In this document: positions 51,617-60,741 of the stretch, piece by piece
Numbering within the stretch: the first letter of the stretch is position 1
Layout: each line of letters opens with the position of its first letter
Assembly (NCBI RefSeq): GCF_005885635.1
Contig: NZ_VATY01000002.1
Span: 1-64,000 of the forward strand
Length of the DNA stretch: 64,000 bases
Reading direction: 5' to 3'
Origin: Maribacter algarum (ex Zhang et al. 2020)
Lineage (GTDB): Bacteria; Bacteroidota; Bacteroidia; Flavobacteriales; Flavobacteriaceae
Position numbers and translations under genes: made by a program
Notes under the pieces: model-generated
What the model was told of the DNA's origin: nothing
The model's database searches: none
What the model saw: only the letters and a program-made list of their open reading frames with translations

Positions 51617-53155
51617 TTATGGACTTTGATTAAGCACATCAAATACTTTCTTTTTACTTCCTTTATAATCAAAACAACCAAAGTAATGTTGTTTTCTAGT
51701 ACGCCAAGGTAGACTTCCAGCAACGGCATTTGGTACCTCTTCAAAATCATAAAGAGTCCAAAATAGAAAAGGCACATTATTTTCTGCCAACTGTTTCTGC
51801 ATAGTTTTATAGTAGTCAACTTGCTCTTCTTCGCTACCTAGATATAAATTCCAAAAACCATCATATGAGGAGTAACCGTATTCCTGCAAAACTATTTGTT
51901 TGTTCTTAACCACTGATTTTAAGGTGTTGTGGGCCTCCAAAAAGTGCTCTGGTTCGCGATAATAGTGATACGAAACGAAGTCTACCTCTTCAGCTAAATG
52001 AATTGCCGCTTCAGGACTTGACCAACCTATGGTAACATGATGATTTGGGTCCCATTGCTTCATTTTGGTTGTCATTTCCTTGAGCCATGAAAGTACCCGG
52101 TTTTTCCCTCTACTATCAAAATCTAAATCTGGTTCATTTTTCACATCCCATCCCAATAAGGCAGGATGGTCTTTTAGACTGTTGACAATCGTTTCCGCAT
52201 GTCTTTGGGTAAGAGTCCAATTGGTAATATCGTAATCACCGTAAAAATCAAAAAGAGTAACCATTGCCTTTAAATCATTATTCTCTGCTAAATCTAGTAG
52301 GCTTTTAAGACGCTTTAGTTTTTCTGACGGGACATCTGCCTTGCCAAAGTCATCGTACTGAACAAATACCCGAATTGTATTTAACCCCATTCCTTTTATG
52401 ATTTCAAAATCTTTATTGATAATGGATTCATTGAATTTTTTCCCGAAAGTGTCCCATGGTGTATTCTTTGGATAATAATTAAGGCCTTTTACCTTTGTAA
52501 TACTAGCTAAAACCGAATCAAGATTTCTCTCTTTATTTTGTATACCATTTTGTTCTATCTCAAGTTCCTGAAGATGTCGAATTCTCCAAAAGCCATCTTC
52601 GAGCAACATCATTATTTGATAATTGGTGGTGTCTTTTTTATGAAGTAATAGTGAATCTTTGTTATAAGTTTCTTGATATCGTTCAACATTTTTATCAGTG
52701 AAAACAACCAGTGTACCATCTTCGCTATAGAAGTCCAATTCAGGGTAATGACTCAAGGTAGTTTCCTTAAAAAAGATTTTGTTTTTGATATTTAGGTCTA
52801 TATGTTCGAATATTCGAATTCGCGCACTATCCGTATAAAAATCAGATATTCCATATACATCGTTATCCTTTAAAGCAATATTACGAACGTGCCAGGCATT
52901 GAGATAATCTCTTTCAATTTCCTGCAAAGTTTGTTTTTCCATGGGTCTTCCAGGATTATCCAGATTCCCCCAAACAACTTTGGGAGCATACACTTTTTCC
53001 ATGGGTTCTTCGAGATGCAAAATCGAAGCTTTGTCCGCACCAGTATTCAAATAAGATAGAACTGCACTTATTCCGGCAATTATTAAACCATTGATGGCAA
53101 GAAAAGAAGCCACCAAGAGTACACGATAGATATTTTTAGTTAATTTATTCTTCAT
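51617..53155 (-). CDS. Membrane-anchored clan GH-A glycoside hydrolase
   Basis: 512 residues. N-terminal TM anchor (about 12-34), then an NTF2-like region (about 75-195: YLNAWHVRNIALKDNDVYGI ... LLEDGFWRIRHL). The TIM-barrel hydrolase (about 215-510) has the acid/base Glu in GWDVKNEPDLD and the nucleophile Glu in IVLQEYGYSS. The barrel faces the periplasm. GH-A enzymes tethered in exopolysaccharide loci (for example PslG) trim or release polymer during export, and that role fits here. It is the last gene of a three-gene operon with the lipoprotein (11-bp overlap) and the GT-C protein. Confidence 0.88.
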   Translation of the reverse strand: MKNKLTKNIYRVLLVASFLAINGLIIAGISAVLSYLNTGADKASILHLEEPMEKVYAPKVVWGNLDNPGRPMEKQTLQEIERDYLNAWHVRNIALKDNDVYGISDFYTDSARIRIFEHIDLNIKNKIFFKETTLSHYPELDFYSEDGTLVVFTDKNVERYQETYNKDSLLLHKKDTTNYQIMMLLEDGFWRIRHLQELEIEQNGIQNKERNLDSVLASITKVKGLNYYPKNTPWDTFGKKFNESIINKDFEIIKGMGLNTIRVFVQYDDFGKADVPSEKLKRLKSLLDLAENNDLKAMVTLFDFYGDYDITNWTLTQRHAETIVNSLKDHPALLGWDVKNEPDLDFDSRGKNRVLSWLKEMTTKMKQWDPNHHVTIGWSSPEAAIHLAEEVDFVSYHYYREPEHFLEAHNTLKSVVKNKQIVLQEYGYSSYDGFWNLYLGSEEEQVDYYKTMQKQLAENNVPFLFWTLYDFEEVPNAVAGSLPWRTRKQHYFGCFDYKGSKKKVFDVLNQSP

Positions 53156-54374
53156 CGAACGTCACTTCAAACTCTTTGATAATACCTGCTGCCTTACAAA
53201 TAAAACGATATGAACCATCTGGATAAAATTCCTTCGGAAGCTCTATTTTTCCCAAACCTTTGATTGAACTTACTTTTTTGGTTTCTAAGTACTGACCAGT
53301 TTCAGAAAAAATTTCCAACTGAATCAAAATACCGTCAGGCACTAATTGATCCATAAAGCTCACCAAAGGCCCAACAGTAATTAGTCTATTGTTTTCTGAG
53401 AATTCATAAGGATAGTCGGTAATCGCTGTATCAAAATTAATGCTTAGCGAATTGCTTTTTGCAGCGCCGGTTATATAGGCATCTATCTGCCATTCCTCTT
53501 TTTCGGAAGGATGTAATATTGATGCTTTCGCGATTCCATTAATTGTAGGTGCCATAGACTTTAAAATGGCTCCTTTTGAATTTTTGATTATGAAATTTAC
53601 CATTGTACCATCACCGACTATATTATTATACTTGTCTTGAATGATACCACTACGCAATACCATAATTTGATTGCCGTCGGCAAATGCGTGATTGCGATCC
53701 GTCTCAATTTCGAAGGCTTCCCCCAAAGTAGGAAAGACAATTGTTGTCAATTCTTTAGATGTAATGTTCTTGAAAGAAGTATTAACTAAAATCCTACCTG
53801 ACTTCGTGGTAGAATAAATATTTTTCCATGAAATTAAGTCTTTTGAAGGAACTGTATATTCTGAAATTGAATTTAAAAATTGTGATTTGAAAATCACTTC
53901 TGTTCCTTCAGGATAGACATTGTCAAAAGGGTCCGTAGTGACATTTACGAGCATTGAATAGTCCTGAATTCCGGCTGTAATACTTCGTGGCCCAAAATAG
54001 GTTTCCAGTGTCGCCCGAGCACTTGTTTTCGGTTCTATTCTAAACGAATCTTTTAAAAGTTGTTCTCCATTTGCTACTAAAATCCAATGGCAAGGTCCGG
54101 TTTTTCGGCTAAAGTTTTTTGGAATCGCAAAATGTAATTTGTTTTTATCCTTTATCGGTGTCAACACCGAATTGCCAAAGGCGTTCGAGATGAGCAAATA
54201 AATCTCGTTAGTCGATTCAGTTTCAAATGACAAATCAATTTTATCTCCAGCCACATAAGTTTTTTGATGCTGAAGTAATTCTACACTTTGATTTTCAACT
54301 TCGTACGTATGTTTTTCATTGCTTGCGCAAGAAACAAAACAGAGAAAAACACTAAATAAGTATATCAGTCTCAT
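53145..54374 (-). CDS. Lipoprotein with Ig-like beta domains
   Basis: 409 residues. ATG at 54374 gives a lipoprotein signal (MRLIYLFSVFLCFVSCAS, Cys16). A longer start at 54410 would overlap the upstream gene. The remainder is beta-rich, with repeated Ig/invasin-like strands (YVAGDKIDLSFETES, VPDGILIQLEIFSETGQYLETK) and no catalytic motif. It begins 1 bp after the GT-C stop and overlaps the hydrolase gene by 11 bp, so the three products probably act together in the envelope. It may bind the polymer or scaffold the complex. Confidence 0.78.
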   Translation of the reverse strand: MRLIYLFSVFLCFVSCASNEKHTYEVENQSVELLQHQKTYVAGDKIDLSFETESTNEIYLLISNAFGNSVLTPIKDKNKLHFAIPKNFSRKTGPCHWILVANGEQLLKDSFRIEPKTSARATLETYFGPRSITAGIQDYSMLVNVTTDPFDNVYPEGTEVIFKSQFLNSISEYTVPSKDLISWKNIYSTTKSGRILVNTSFKNITSKELTTIVFPTLGEAFEIETDRNHAFADGNQIMVLRSGIIQDKYNNIVGDGTMVNFIIKNSKGAILKSMAPTINGIAKASILHPSEKEEWQIDAYITGAAKSNSLSINFDTAITDYPYEFSENNRLITVGPLVSFMDQLVPDGILIQLEIFSETGQYLETKKVSSIKGLGKIELPKEFYPDGSYRFICKAAGIIKEFEVTFDEE

Positions 54375-54375
54375 A

Positions 54376-57300
54376 TTAATTTGGATTTCCGATATAACTA
54401 TTAATATCAAACTTTAAGAAAGAATATCCTTTGCCTGCATAGGGCTGAAGCTGGGCATGTCCGTGTGAATAATCACGTCTTGGAAATACTTTTTTGGTAA
54501 TGGATTCGTTGGGTAGTCCGTTTACAAAACAGTTCTCAAGACTACTCTCGATAATACATAATTCGACTACAACAAGGGGTTGATAGTTGAAAAATTGTTT
54601 TCGTTGTACCCTTACACCTTCATCTAGGAATTGATGGTCGACCCATAGCAATTCATGTTTGTCATCATAATAGGATACCAACAGCTGTGGTATAGTAACT
54701 TCCTGTATTCCTCCATTATACAAGCTTCCATTAATTCCGTAATCTGAGAATTCGAGATTCTGAAGTGCAACACTTTTATATAAATCGGTATTTGCAACAT
54801 TACCTGCGGACTGCAAATTAAATTTTACAGGTTGTTCATCTAATGCTATGGGTGTAAAATGGTCAGGGTCAAACGTTGGTGGCATGGTATCTTTAGTAGA
54901 AGACCATGCGATGCCCTCAAAGTTGATTTTAAATGGAGTGGTCTCCTTAGGCATTAGTTTATGCTTCATATGATATTTTGCGTTGTGGACCGCAAGTTCT
55001 TCATCAACATCATTATAAAGAGTGGCCTTTATAACCACATCTGCTGGTACATCATCAACATTTTGTAATTCACCAATTATACTATACTGTCCTTTGTACT
55101 TAACAAGTTTCGCGGCTAATATTTCCAGTACCGGTTGTTTAAGAACATCTTCATGATGAGTTTGTTGCGTAGTGATCTTTCGCCTACCATGATTGTAAAA
55201 AGTGGTCGAATTTGTTATAAATAATTGGTCGGGAGGAATATCGCTATCTTTTTTCTTTGGTTTTATATACCATTTTCCGGAGTCTTTGATTAACTCATGA
55301 AAATAGTCTTTCTTGATTTTTTCCAAAGGAGTTATCCAGGTTGTGCTCACCTTTGCTTTGGCACCCGCTTGGCTTATATCTATAATATCGATTCCAATAG
55401 AGTCTAACTTTGCATAAGAACTTAGGATGCCGTCGGTCACTGAAACTTCCAACATATATTGATCTATGGTAACTTCGGCCTCCGGGTCAAGATACGAGTG
55501 AGCTCGCTTGAATTCTTTGAAGTCCAACGCATCGTAATAAGACTGAACAACGTTTTTGGGCGAAAGTTGAGCTGTGTTTTTTATGTAAAATGCATAGAGA
55601 CCGAAAACAAGACAGGCTAAAATTACAACTGCCCAAACATGACTTATAATAATTAGTCTTTTAGAAAAACTGTTATATGCTACCGATAGTTTCAAAAAGT
55701 TAGGTGCTTCGCCTTTTCGAGCTCTTAATTTTCGTAACCAAAGCATCATAATATTGATAACAAAGGCTAATATTACCGTGAGTATAGGTATTGTACCCCA
55801 CATAATATTCAAGAAAAGGGGCGTTTTTTCCTTAGGGAGTATTTCTGGTAATGGAGGCACATTGAGTTTTTCCCAAACCATAATTCCATTTTCCAATTGC
55901 TGTAATCTTTGCCAGCCACAGAAATATAGAATGGGATCATAGAATTTATCGTTGGAAAAAATATATTTCAAATTATACTTTTCAGGCACAGTTAAAAATT
56001 GTTGTAATGAACCAATACCTTCTACTCCTCTGAATTTTGAATTTTCAATACGCTCGATTGCTCTTGTGGTAAGTTCTGGTAATCTGCGGGCAGAATGATA
56101 ATTTCCATCAACAGTCATTGCATTTGTTTGGGCACTAAGCCAAGCCATTTGATCTCCAAAACCCAAGGGCAAATAGCGCCATGAGTCGTGCGAATCTTGA
56201 CTAAGGAAATTAACGATGGGCAACATTTTGATTTTACTTGGTTGCGACGGCCTGAAATATCCTAGTGTCATTGTGAAACCTACCATTAGAAGCAGACCTC
56301 CGGCAAGTGAACCCCCTAAAATTCGGTGATAAACCCTGCCCAACATACCTTGAATTCTGTCTTTAAGATCACCTTCGGTCATACGAAAGGCAAATTCTCC
56401 AAATATAGGTAAGGCCATGATAGTTGCCCACAAGGTAAACCTATCTAGGGTTAGTATATTAAAGGCTGTTTCTCCTAATAATTTCAGAGGAATGGGGGTG
56501 GTTCCACCCGTTCCTAGTAAGGTGAGTGCTGAAAATGACAGACCAAAAAACATATAGCGCTTGCTATAAAATCGATACAGTATATAGGGCAGTATAAACA
56601 ATAGAATTCCCCATGGAATGACAAAGAATACCAACCCGGAAGAAGTAACTTCCAAAAAGTTATCTCTTGAGCCATGTGGAATAGGCACTTGGGTTATCGG
56701 ATTTCTTTTTGAATTATACCAGTAAGGTAATATGCAAGTGATAATTAACATCAACGAACAACCGCCAAAGACCACAATTCTCCAGAAGCAACTTTTAAAT
56801 GCTTTGTAAAAAACTTTGAACGATACCCGTTTCATCGTTTCAACCTTTTCACGAGCTTCATCCATTACCGCCATTCCCAAAAGCGGGAAGATGAAAAAAA
56901 CCATCCCGAAAATTGGTGTAACGTGGTGTGAAGTTACCGTAACAGCTATCAAAGAAAGTGATGACACCAAGTATCGGCGCTTACCTGTTTTGGTCCAGAG
57001 GTAAATTTCAGGCATGGCATGGAGCAAAATAGATAATGCACAAACACTAGGTAATTGCCCAAAAATGTGTAATGTTTCTATGAAAGTTGAAGAAAAAACA
57101 GCCAATAATGCGGTATATCCAGCAACTCTTCTATTGCCCGTGAGGAGTAGTGCAAATCGATAAATACCTGTAATAAAAAGAATAATACCTATTATGGCTA
57201 CAGTAAACATGCCGAACTTTAAGCCTCCTATATAAGATAAAAGCCCTATGGTTTGATGAATTAAGGGAGGGTATGATTGCACAGTAAAGCCCGTATACCA

Positions 57301-57471
57301 GCTATAATCCCAGGGTTCGAACCAATCCGCGGCATAATGACTTGCAAAAAAAAGGTGTATTAAGGCGTCATAAGTATATTCTAGTGTAAAGAATATACTA
57401 GACCCATGAAAGGCAAGCCCTATTATTAGGGCCAAAATCAGCAGAGTATTGGTCTTTTTAAGCGCTTCCAT
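54376..57471 (-). CDS. Giant GT-C-type membrane protein
   Basis: 1031 residues. The N-terminal half (1-430) has about 10-12 TM helices. Its first periplasmic loop contains an acidic motif (LEYTYDALIHLFFASHYAADW, followed by FEPWDYSWY), as in GT-C glycosyltransferases that use polyprenyl-phosphate sugars. A soluble periplasmic segment (about 430-550) and two more TM helices (about 555-580 and 605-630) follow. Then comes an NTF2-like domain (about 640-750: SPKNVVQSYYDALDFKEFKRA) and a C-terminal beta domain. It could be the polymerase or a side-branch transferase using the product of the DPM-like GT2 fusions. It is the first gene of the minus-strand operon and divergent from the second fusion gene. 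Confidence 0.75.
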   Translation of the reverse strand: MEALKKTNTLLILALIIGLAFHGSSIFFTLEYTYDALIHLFFASHYAADWFEPWDYSWYTGFTVQSYPPLIHQTIGLLSYIGGLKFGMFTVAIIGIILFITGIYRFALLLTGNRRVAGYTALLAVFSSTFIETLHIFGQLPSVCALSILLHAMPEIYLWTKTGKRRYLVSSLSLIAVTVTSHHVTPIFGMVFFIFPLLGMAVMDEAREKVETMKRVSFKVFYKAFKSCFWRIVVFGGCSLMLIITCILPYWYNSKRNPITQVPIPHGSRDNFLEVTSSGLVFFVIPWGILLFILPYILYRFYSKRYMFFGLSFSALTLLGTGGTTPIPLKLLGETAFNILTLDRFTLWATIMALPIFGEFAFRMTEGDLKDRIQGMLGRVYHRILGGSLAGGLLLMVGFTMTLGYFRPSQPSKIKMLPIVNFLSQDSHDSWRYLPLGFGDQMAWLSAQTNAMTVDGNYHSARRLPELTTRAIERIENSKFRGVEGIGSLQQFLTVPEKYNLKYIFSNDKFYDPILYFCGWQRLQQLENGIMVWEKLNVPPLPEILPKEKTPLFLNIMWGTIPILTVILAFVINIMMLWLRKLRARKGEAPNFLKLSVAYNSFSKRLIIISHVWAVVILACLVFGLYAFYIKNTAQLSPKNVVQSYYDALDFKEFKRAHSYLDPEAEVTIDQYMLEVSVTDGILSSYAKLDSIGIDIIDISQAGAKAKVSTTWITPLEKIKKDYFHELIKDSGKWYIKPKKKDSDIPPDQLFITNSTTFYNHGRRKITTQQTHHEDVLKQPVLEILAAKLVKYKGQYSIIGELQNVDDVPADVVIKATLYNDVDEELAVHNAKYHMKHKLMPKETTPFKINFEGIAWSSTKDTMPPTFDPDHFTPIALDEQPVKFNLQSAGNVANTDLYKSVALQNLEFSDYGINGSLYNGGIQEVTIPQLLVSYYDDKHELLWVDHQFLDEGVRVQRKQFFNYQPLVVVELCIIESSLENCFVNGLPNESITKKVFPRRDYSHGHAQLQPYAGKGYSFLKFDINSYIGNPN

Positions 57472-57544
57472 TGTAGGAAATTATAACAAAATAAAGGTAT
57501 TAATATTGTATGGATAGGCAGTTATCAACTAACGTCACAAAACT

Positions 57545-57615
57545 GCATTTTAACTATCGAAAATTACTACTCGACGCTACGGGACCAAAATGGACATAAA
57601 ATCGATATACATTTG
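57545..57615 (+). promoter_or_regulatory. Shared -54 element and promoter of the second receiver-GT2 gene
   Basis: CTATCGAAAAT begins at 57554. The perfect -7 box TACATTTG (57608-57615) starts exactly 54 bp later. CTA, GAAAAT and TAC agree with the 42736 site in register. Three 10-bp-spaced units TCGAC (57571), GGGAC (57581) and TGGAC (57591) follow, the third overlapping the -33 region, which lacks TTG. Confidence 0.66.
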
Positions 57616-57680
57616 AATTGTAAATTCTTCAGAGAATGGAAGAATTAGCATTAAACCTAATAGAAATTAAAACTTAACCT

Positions 57681-58820
57681 ATGAAAATTTTGACCATTGA
57701 TGATCAACAATTGATTTTACTCTCCGTGGAGAAAAGATTAACCGAATTGGGCTATGAAGTTGAGACTGCGAACAGTGGCAAATCTGGCATTGCAGCCATT
57801 GATGCTTTTGACCCTGATATGGTAATAGTAGATATAAATATGCCTGACTTATCTGGAATCGAAGTAATTCAACATATTCGAATAGTTAGGAAACTGGAAA
57901 TACCTATTCTAGTAATGTCTGGTAATACCAATGAAAAAACCATTTTAGAAAGTTATAATCTCGGAATTGATGATTATATGAAAAAACCGGTTAGTCTTGA
58001 TGAAATGGTCGCTAGGATCAATAGAATTTTAGGTAATAATTTTATTCAACAGTATACCGAAACCAATGTAGATACAAAAATCATTGGTCAATTCGGTGTG
58101 GGTGTGGTCATACCCTGTTATAATGAGGAAAACCGTTTGTCAAGTGCTTTATTTCAAGACTTTATAGATAAAAATGTTGGGTATCATTTATGTTTTGTAA
58201 ACGACGGGAGTACCGATAATACCCTTGAAGTTCTCAAGAAGCTTCGTAAAGGTAATGAAGATACCATATCCATTTTTGATTGTGAAAAAAATGGAGGAAA
58301 GGCCGAGGCAGTGCGTCAGGGCATCCAATATTTAATTGCGAACAAAGAATTCGAATACATTGGATATTTAGATGCTGACTTGTCAACCGACTTTAGAGAT
58401 TTTGATGATTTGGTAAAAACTATCGGAAATTCAAACTTTAAAATCGTTAGCGGCTCGAGAATAGCTCGTATGGGAGCCAATATTGCCAAAGAGTCAGCGC
58501 GTAAAATTATAAGTAAATCCATCAACTTTATCATACAAGCCATCTTAGGGATGCCTTTTAAAGACACACAGTGTGGAGCAAAAGTTATGGATAAAGAGAT
58601 TGCCTCTTTAATGTTTCAAAAAAAGTTCATTACCAAATGGCTTTTTGATGTTGAGATTTTTATGCGCATGCGAAAACACTACGGTAAGAATGATGTCAAA
58701 AAGCTCATTTGCGAACAACCTTTAAAGCGATGGGTTCATGTTGATGATTCAAAATTATCGATGAAAGATTCGGTTAAAATTGTGGGCCAATTGGGGCAGA
58801 TAGCCTTGCATTATAAATAA
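57681..58820 (+). CDS. Receiver domain fused to a GT2 glycosyltransferase (paralogue)
   Basis: 379 residues with the same layout as 45892-47028. The receiver (1-120) has Asp51 in VIVDINMPDLSG, VMSGNT and MKKPVSL. The linker leads to a DPM-like GT2 domain (139-379) with GVVIPCYNEENRL, FVNDGSTDNT, YLDADLSTD, SGSR and TQCGAKVM. All receiver and GT2 key residues are intact in both copies, so neither looks decayed. The gene has its own promoter with the shared element and its own terminator (58838). A dedicated kinase is not adjacent. The nearest kinases are those of the H-NOX and LRR operons. Confidence 0.93.
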   Translation: MKILTIDDQQLILLSVEKRLTELGYEVETANSGKSGIAAIDAFDPDMVIVDINMPDLSGIEVIQHIRIVRKLEIPILVMSGNTNEKTILESYNLGIDDYMKKPVSLDEMVARINRILGNNFIQQYTETNVDTKIIGQFGVGVVIPCYNEENRLSSALFQDFIDKNVGYHLCFVNDGSTDNTLEVLKKLRKGNEDTISIFDCEKNGGKAEAVRQGIQYLIANKEFEYIGYLDADLSTDFRDFDDLVKTIGNSNFKIVSGSRIARMGANIAKESARKIISKSINFIIQAILGMPFKDTQCGAKVMDKEIASLMFQKKFITKWLFDVEIFMRMRKHYGKNDVKKLICEQPLKRWVHVDDSKLSMKDSVKIVGQLGQIALHYK

Positions 58821-58837
58821 TGATTTACGTCAATATA

Positions 58838-58872
58838 AAAATCCAGTTCATTTTTGAACTGGATTTTTTTTT
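58838..58872 (+). terminator. Strong Rho-independent terminator
   Basis: A perfect stem AAAATCCAGTTCA (58838-58850) with TGAACTGGATTTT (58855-58867) and a 4-base loop is followed by a T-run. It ends the exopolysaccharide-type locus. Confidence 0.93.
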
Positions 58873-59016
58873 AATATGCTACTCCTTTTAGTAAAAACTA
58901 ATTTTTATCTGCAGCGCGAATAACCAATCGCCGTTAGTAATTCTGATGTTGTTTGTATAATTTTTCCAGAATAATTTTAAAAAAATCTTAAATTAGGGCA
59001 ACTAAACAAACAAACT

Positions 59017-60738
59017 ATGCAAATAAAGGAATCATCGGAAGTTTATGATGTAATAATTGTAGGTTCAGGTGCTGGAGGTGGAATGGCAACCAAGCAACTT
59101 GCTGATGCCGGATTCAATGTCGCCGTTGTAGAAGCGGGGCCATTTTTTGACCCAGCTGACCCAGTAACCCAAACACAATTGAAATGGCCTTATGAGTCCC
59201 CTAGAAGAGGTGCGGGAACTGACCGAGCTTTTGGAGAATGGGATATGTCTTGGGGAGATTGGGAAGTTGAAGGTGAGCCTTATACGCAAGAAGAAGGATC
59301 AAATTTTATGTGGTGGCGTGCTAGAATGTTAGGCGGGCGAACCAATCACTGGGGTCGTATATCCTTACGTTTCGGACCAAAAGATTTTAAAGGGAAGACT
59401 CGAGATGGACTTGGTGAAGATTGGCCAATCGGGTACGATGATTTGAAACCGTACTATGATAAATTGGATAAATTAATTGGTGTTTTCGGAACTAATGAAG
59501 GACGTGAGAATGACCCTGATGGATTTTTTCTTCCTCCGCCGAAACCTAGACTTCATGAATTATTTTATATCAACGGAGCAAAGAAATCCAATATTCCAGT
59601 AATTCCGGGAAGGCTTTCGATGTTGACAAAAAAAATTAACAAAGATCGTGGTGTTTGCTTTTATTGTGGCCAATGTGGACGTTCATGTTCAGTTTATGCC
59701 GATTTCTCTGCAGGGAGCTGTTTGATATTCCCAGCACAGAAAAGTGGAGGAAAAGTCAAGATTTTTGTAAACTCCATGGTGCGCGAAGTGACGACAAATG
59801 AAGAAGGAAAAGCAACCGGGGTTTCCTATATCAGTAAAGATGATAGAAAGGAATACAAACTTCGTGGTAAGGTTGTCGTTTTAGCAGCATCTGCCTGCAG
59901 TTCAGCACGTATTCTTTTGAATTCGAAAAGTAAACAACACCCTAACGGCTTGGGAAATAGTAGCGATGTTGTTGGTAAATATTTACATGATTCTACCGGC
60001 GCAAGCGCTGCTGCAGTACTTCCTGGATTATTGAATAGAAAGACTTCTTATAATGAAGATGGAGTAGGGGGCATGCATGTATATTCACCTTGGTGGGGTG
60101 ATAATTCCAAACTGAATTTCCCAAGAGGCTATCACATTGAAGTCTGGGGTGGTATGGGTCAGCCGAATTACGGTTTCGGATGGGATCCCAATGGAATGAA
60201 CAAATACTTCGGACTAAAGGTTGGTGGATATGGTGATAGCTTACGTGATGATGTAAAAAAATACTATGGCTCGGTAATCGGATTTGGTGGACGAGGTGAA
60301 GCCATAGCATACAAAGAAAACTATTGTGAAATTGACCCGACAACGGTAGATCAATTTGGTATACCTGTTTTAAAATTCAATTATAATCATTCAGATCATG
60401 AGATTAACCAGGCAAAACATATGCAGGATACTTTTGAAGAATTGATTCATAATATGGGTGGTATTCCATTAAGTGAAAAGCCTGGTAAGGATAAAGACTA
60501 CGGACTTTTAGCTCCTGGTCAGATTATTCATGAAGTGGGTACCACTAGAATGGGTGATGACCCAAAGACTTCTGTAACCAACAAATTTCAGCAGTTACAT
60601 GATGTAGATAATGTTTTTATCGTGGATGCCGGTGTGTTCGTATCACAAGCAGATAAGAATTGCACATGGACAATTATGGCACTTTCTTGGAGAGCTTCAG
60701 ATTATATTATCGAACAACTTAAAGCACAAAATATTTAA
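59017..60738 (+). CDS. GMC family FAD-dependent oxidoreductase
   Basis: 573 residues. N-terminal FAD-binding VIIVGSGAGGGMATKQL, the NHWGRISLRFGP substrate region, a Cys-rich CFYCGQCGRSC segment (common in the gluconate/glucoside dehydrogenase branch), and the C-terminal HEVGTTRMG and NCTWTIMALSWRASDYI with the active-site region. There is no signal peptide. In this branch the large subunit can be exported with subunit 3 via the partner's Tat signal. The subunit 3 gene starts 3 bp later. The substrate is likely a sugar or glycoside (for example C3 oxidation), judged from the neighbouring isomerases. Confidence 0.92.
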   Translation: MQIKESSEVYDVIIVGSGAGGGMATKQLADAGFNVAVVEAGPFFDPADPVTQTQLKWPYESPRRGAGTDRAFGEWDMSWGDWEVEGEPYTQEEGSNFMWWRARMLGGRTNHWGRISLRFGPKDFKGKTRDGLGEDWPIGYDDLKPYYDKLDKLIGVFGTNEGRENDPDGFFLPPPKPRLHELFYINGAKKSNIPVIPGRLSMLTKKINKDRGVCFYCGQCGRSCSVYADFSAGSCLIFPAQKSGGKVKIFVNSMVREVTTNEEGKATGVSYISKDDRKEYKLRGKVVVLAASACSSARILLNSKSKQHPNGLGNSSDVVGKYLHDSTGASAAAVLPGLLNRKTSYNEDGVGGMHVYSPWWGDNSKLNFPRGYHIEVWGGMGQPNYGFGWDPNGMNKYFGLKVGGYGDSLRDDVKKYYGSVIGFGGRGEAIAYKENYCEIDPTTVDQFGIPVLKFNYNHSDHEINQAKHMQDTFEELIHNMGGIPLSEKPGKDKDYGLLAPGQIIHEVGTTRMGDDPKTSVTNKFQQLHDVDNVFIVDAGVFVSQADKNCTWTIMALSWRASDYIIEQLKAQNI

Positions 60739-60741
60739 GCT

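Noticed and set aside
52000-53155. Reading the GH-A protein as a secreted digestive cellulase
   Set aside because: It has an uncleaved N-terminal TM anchor and sits in an operon with a GT-C protein and a lipoprotein, without SusCD genes. A biosynthetic trimming role fits better.
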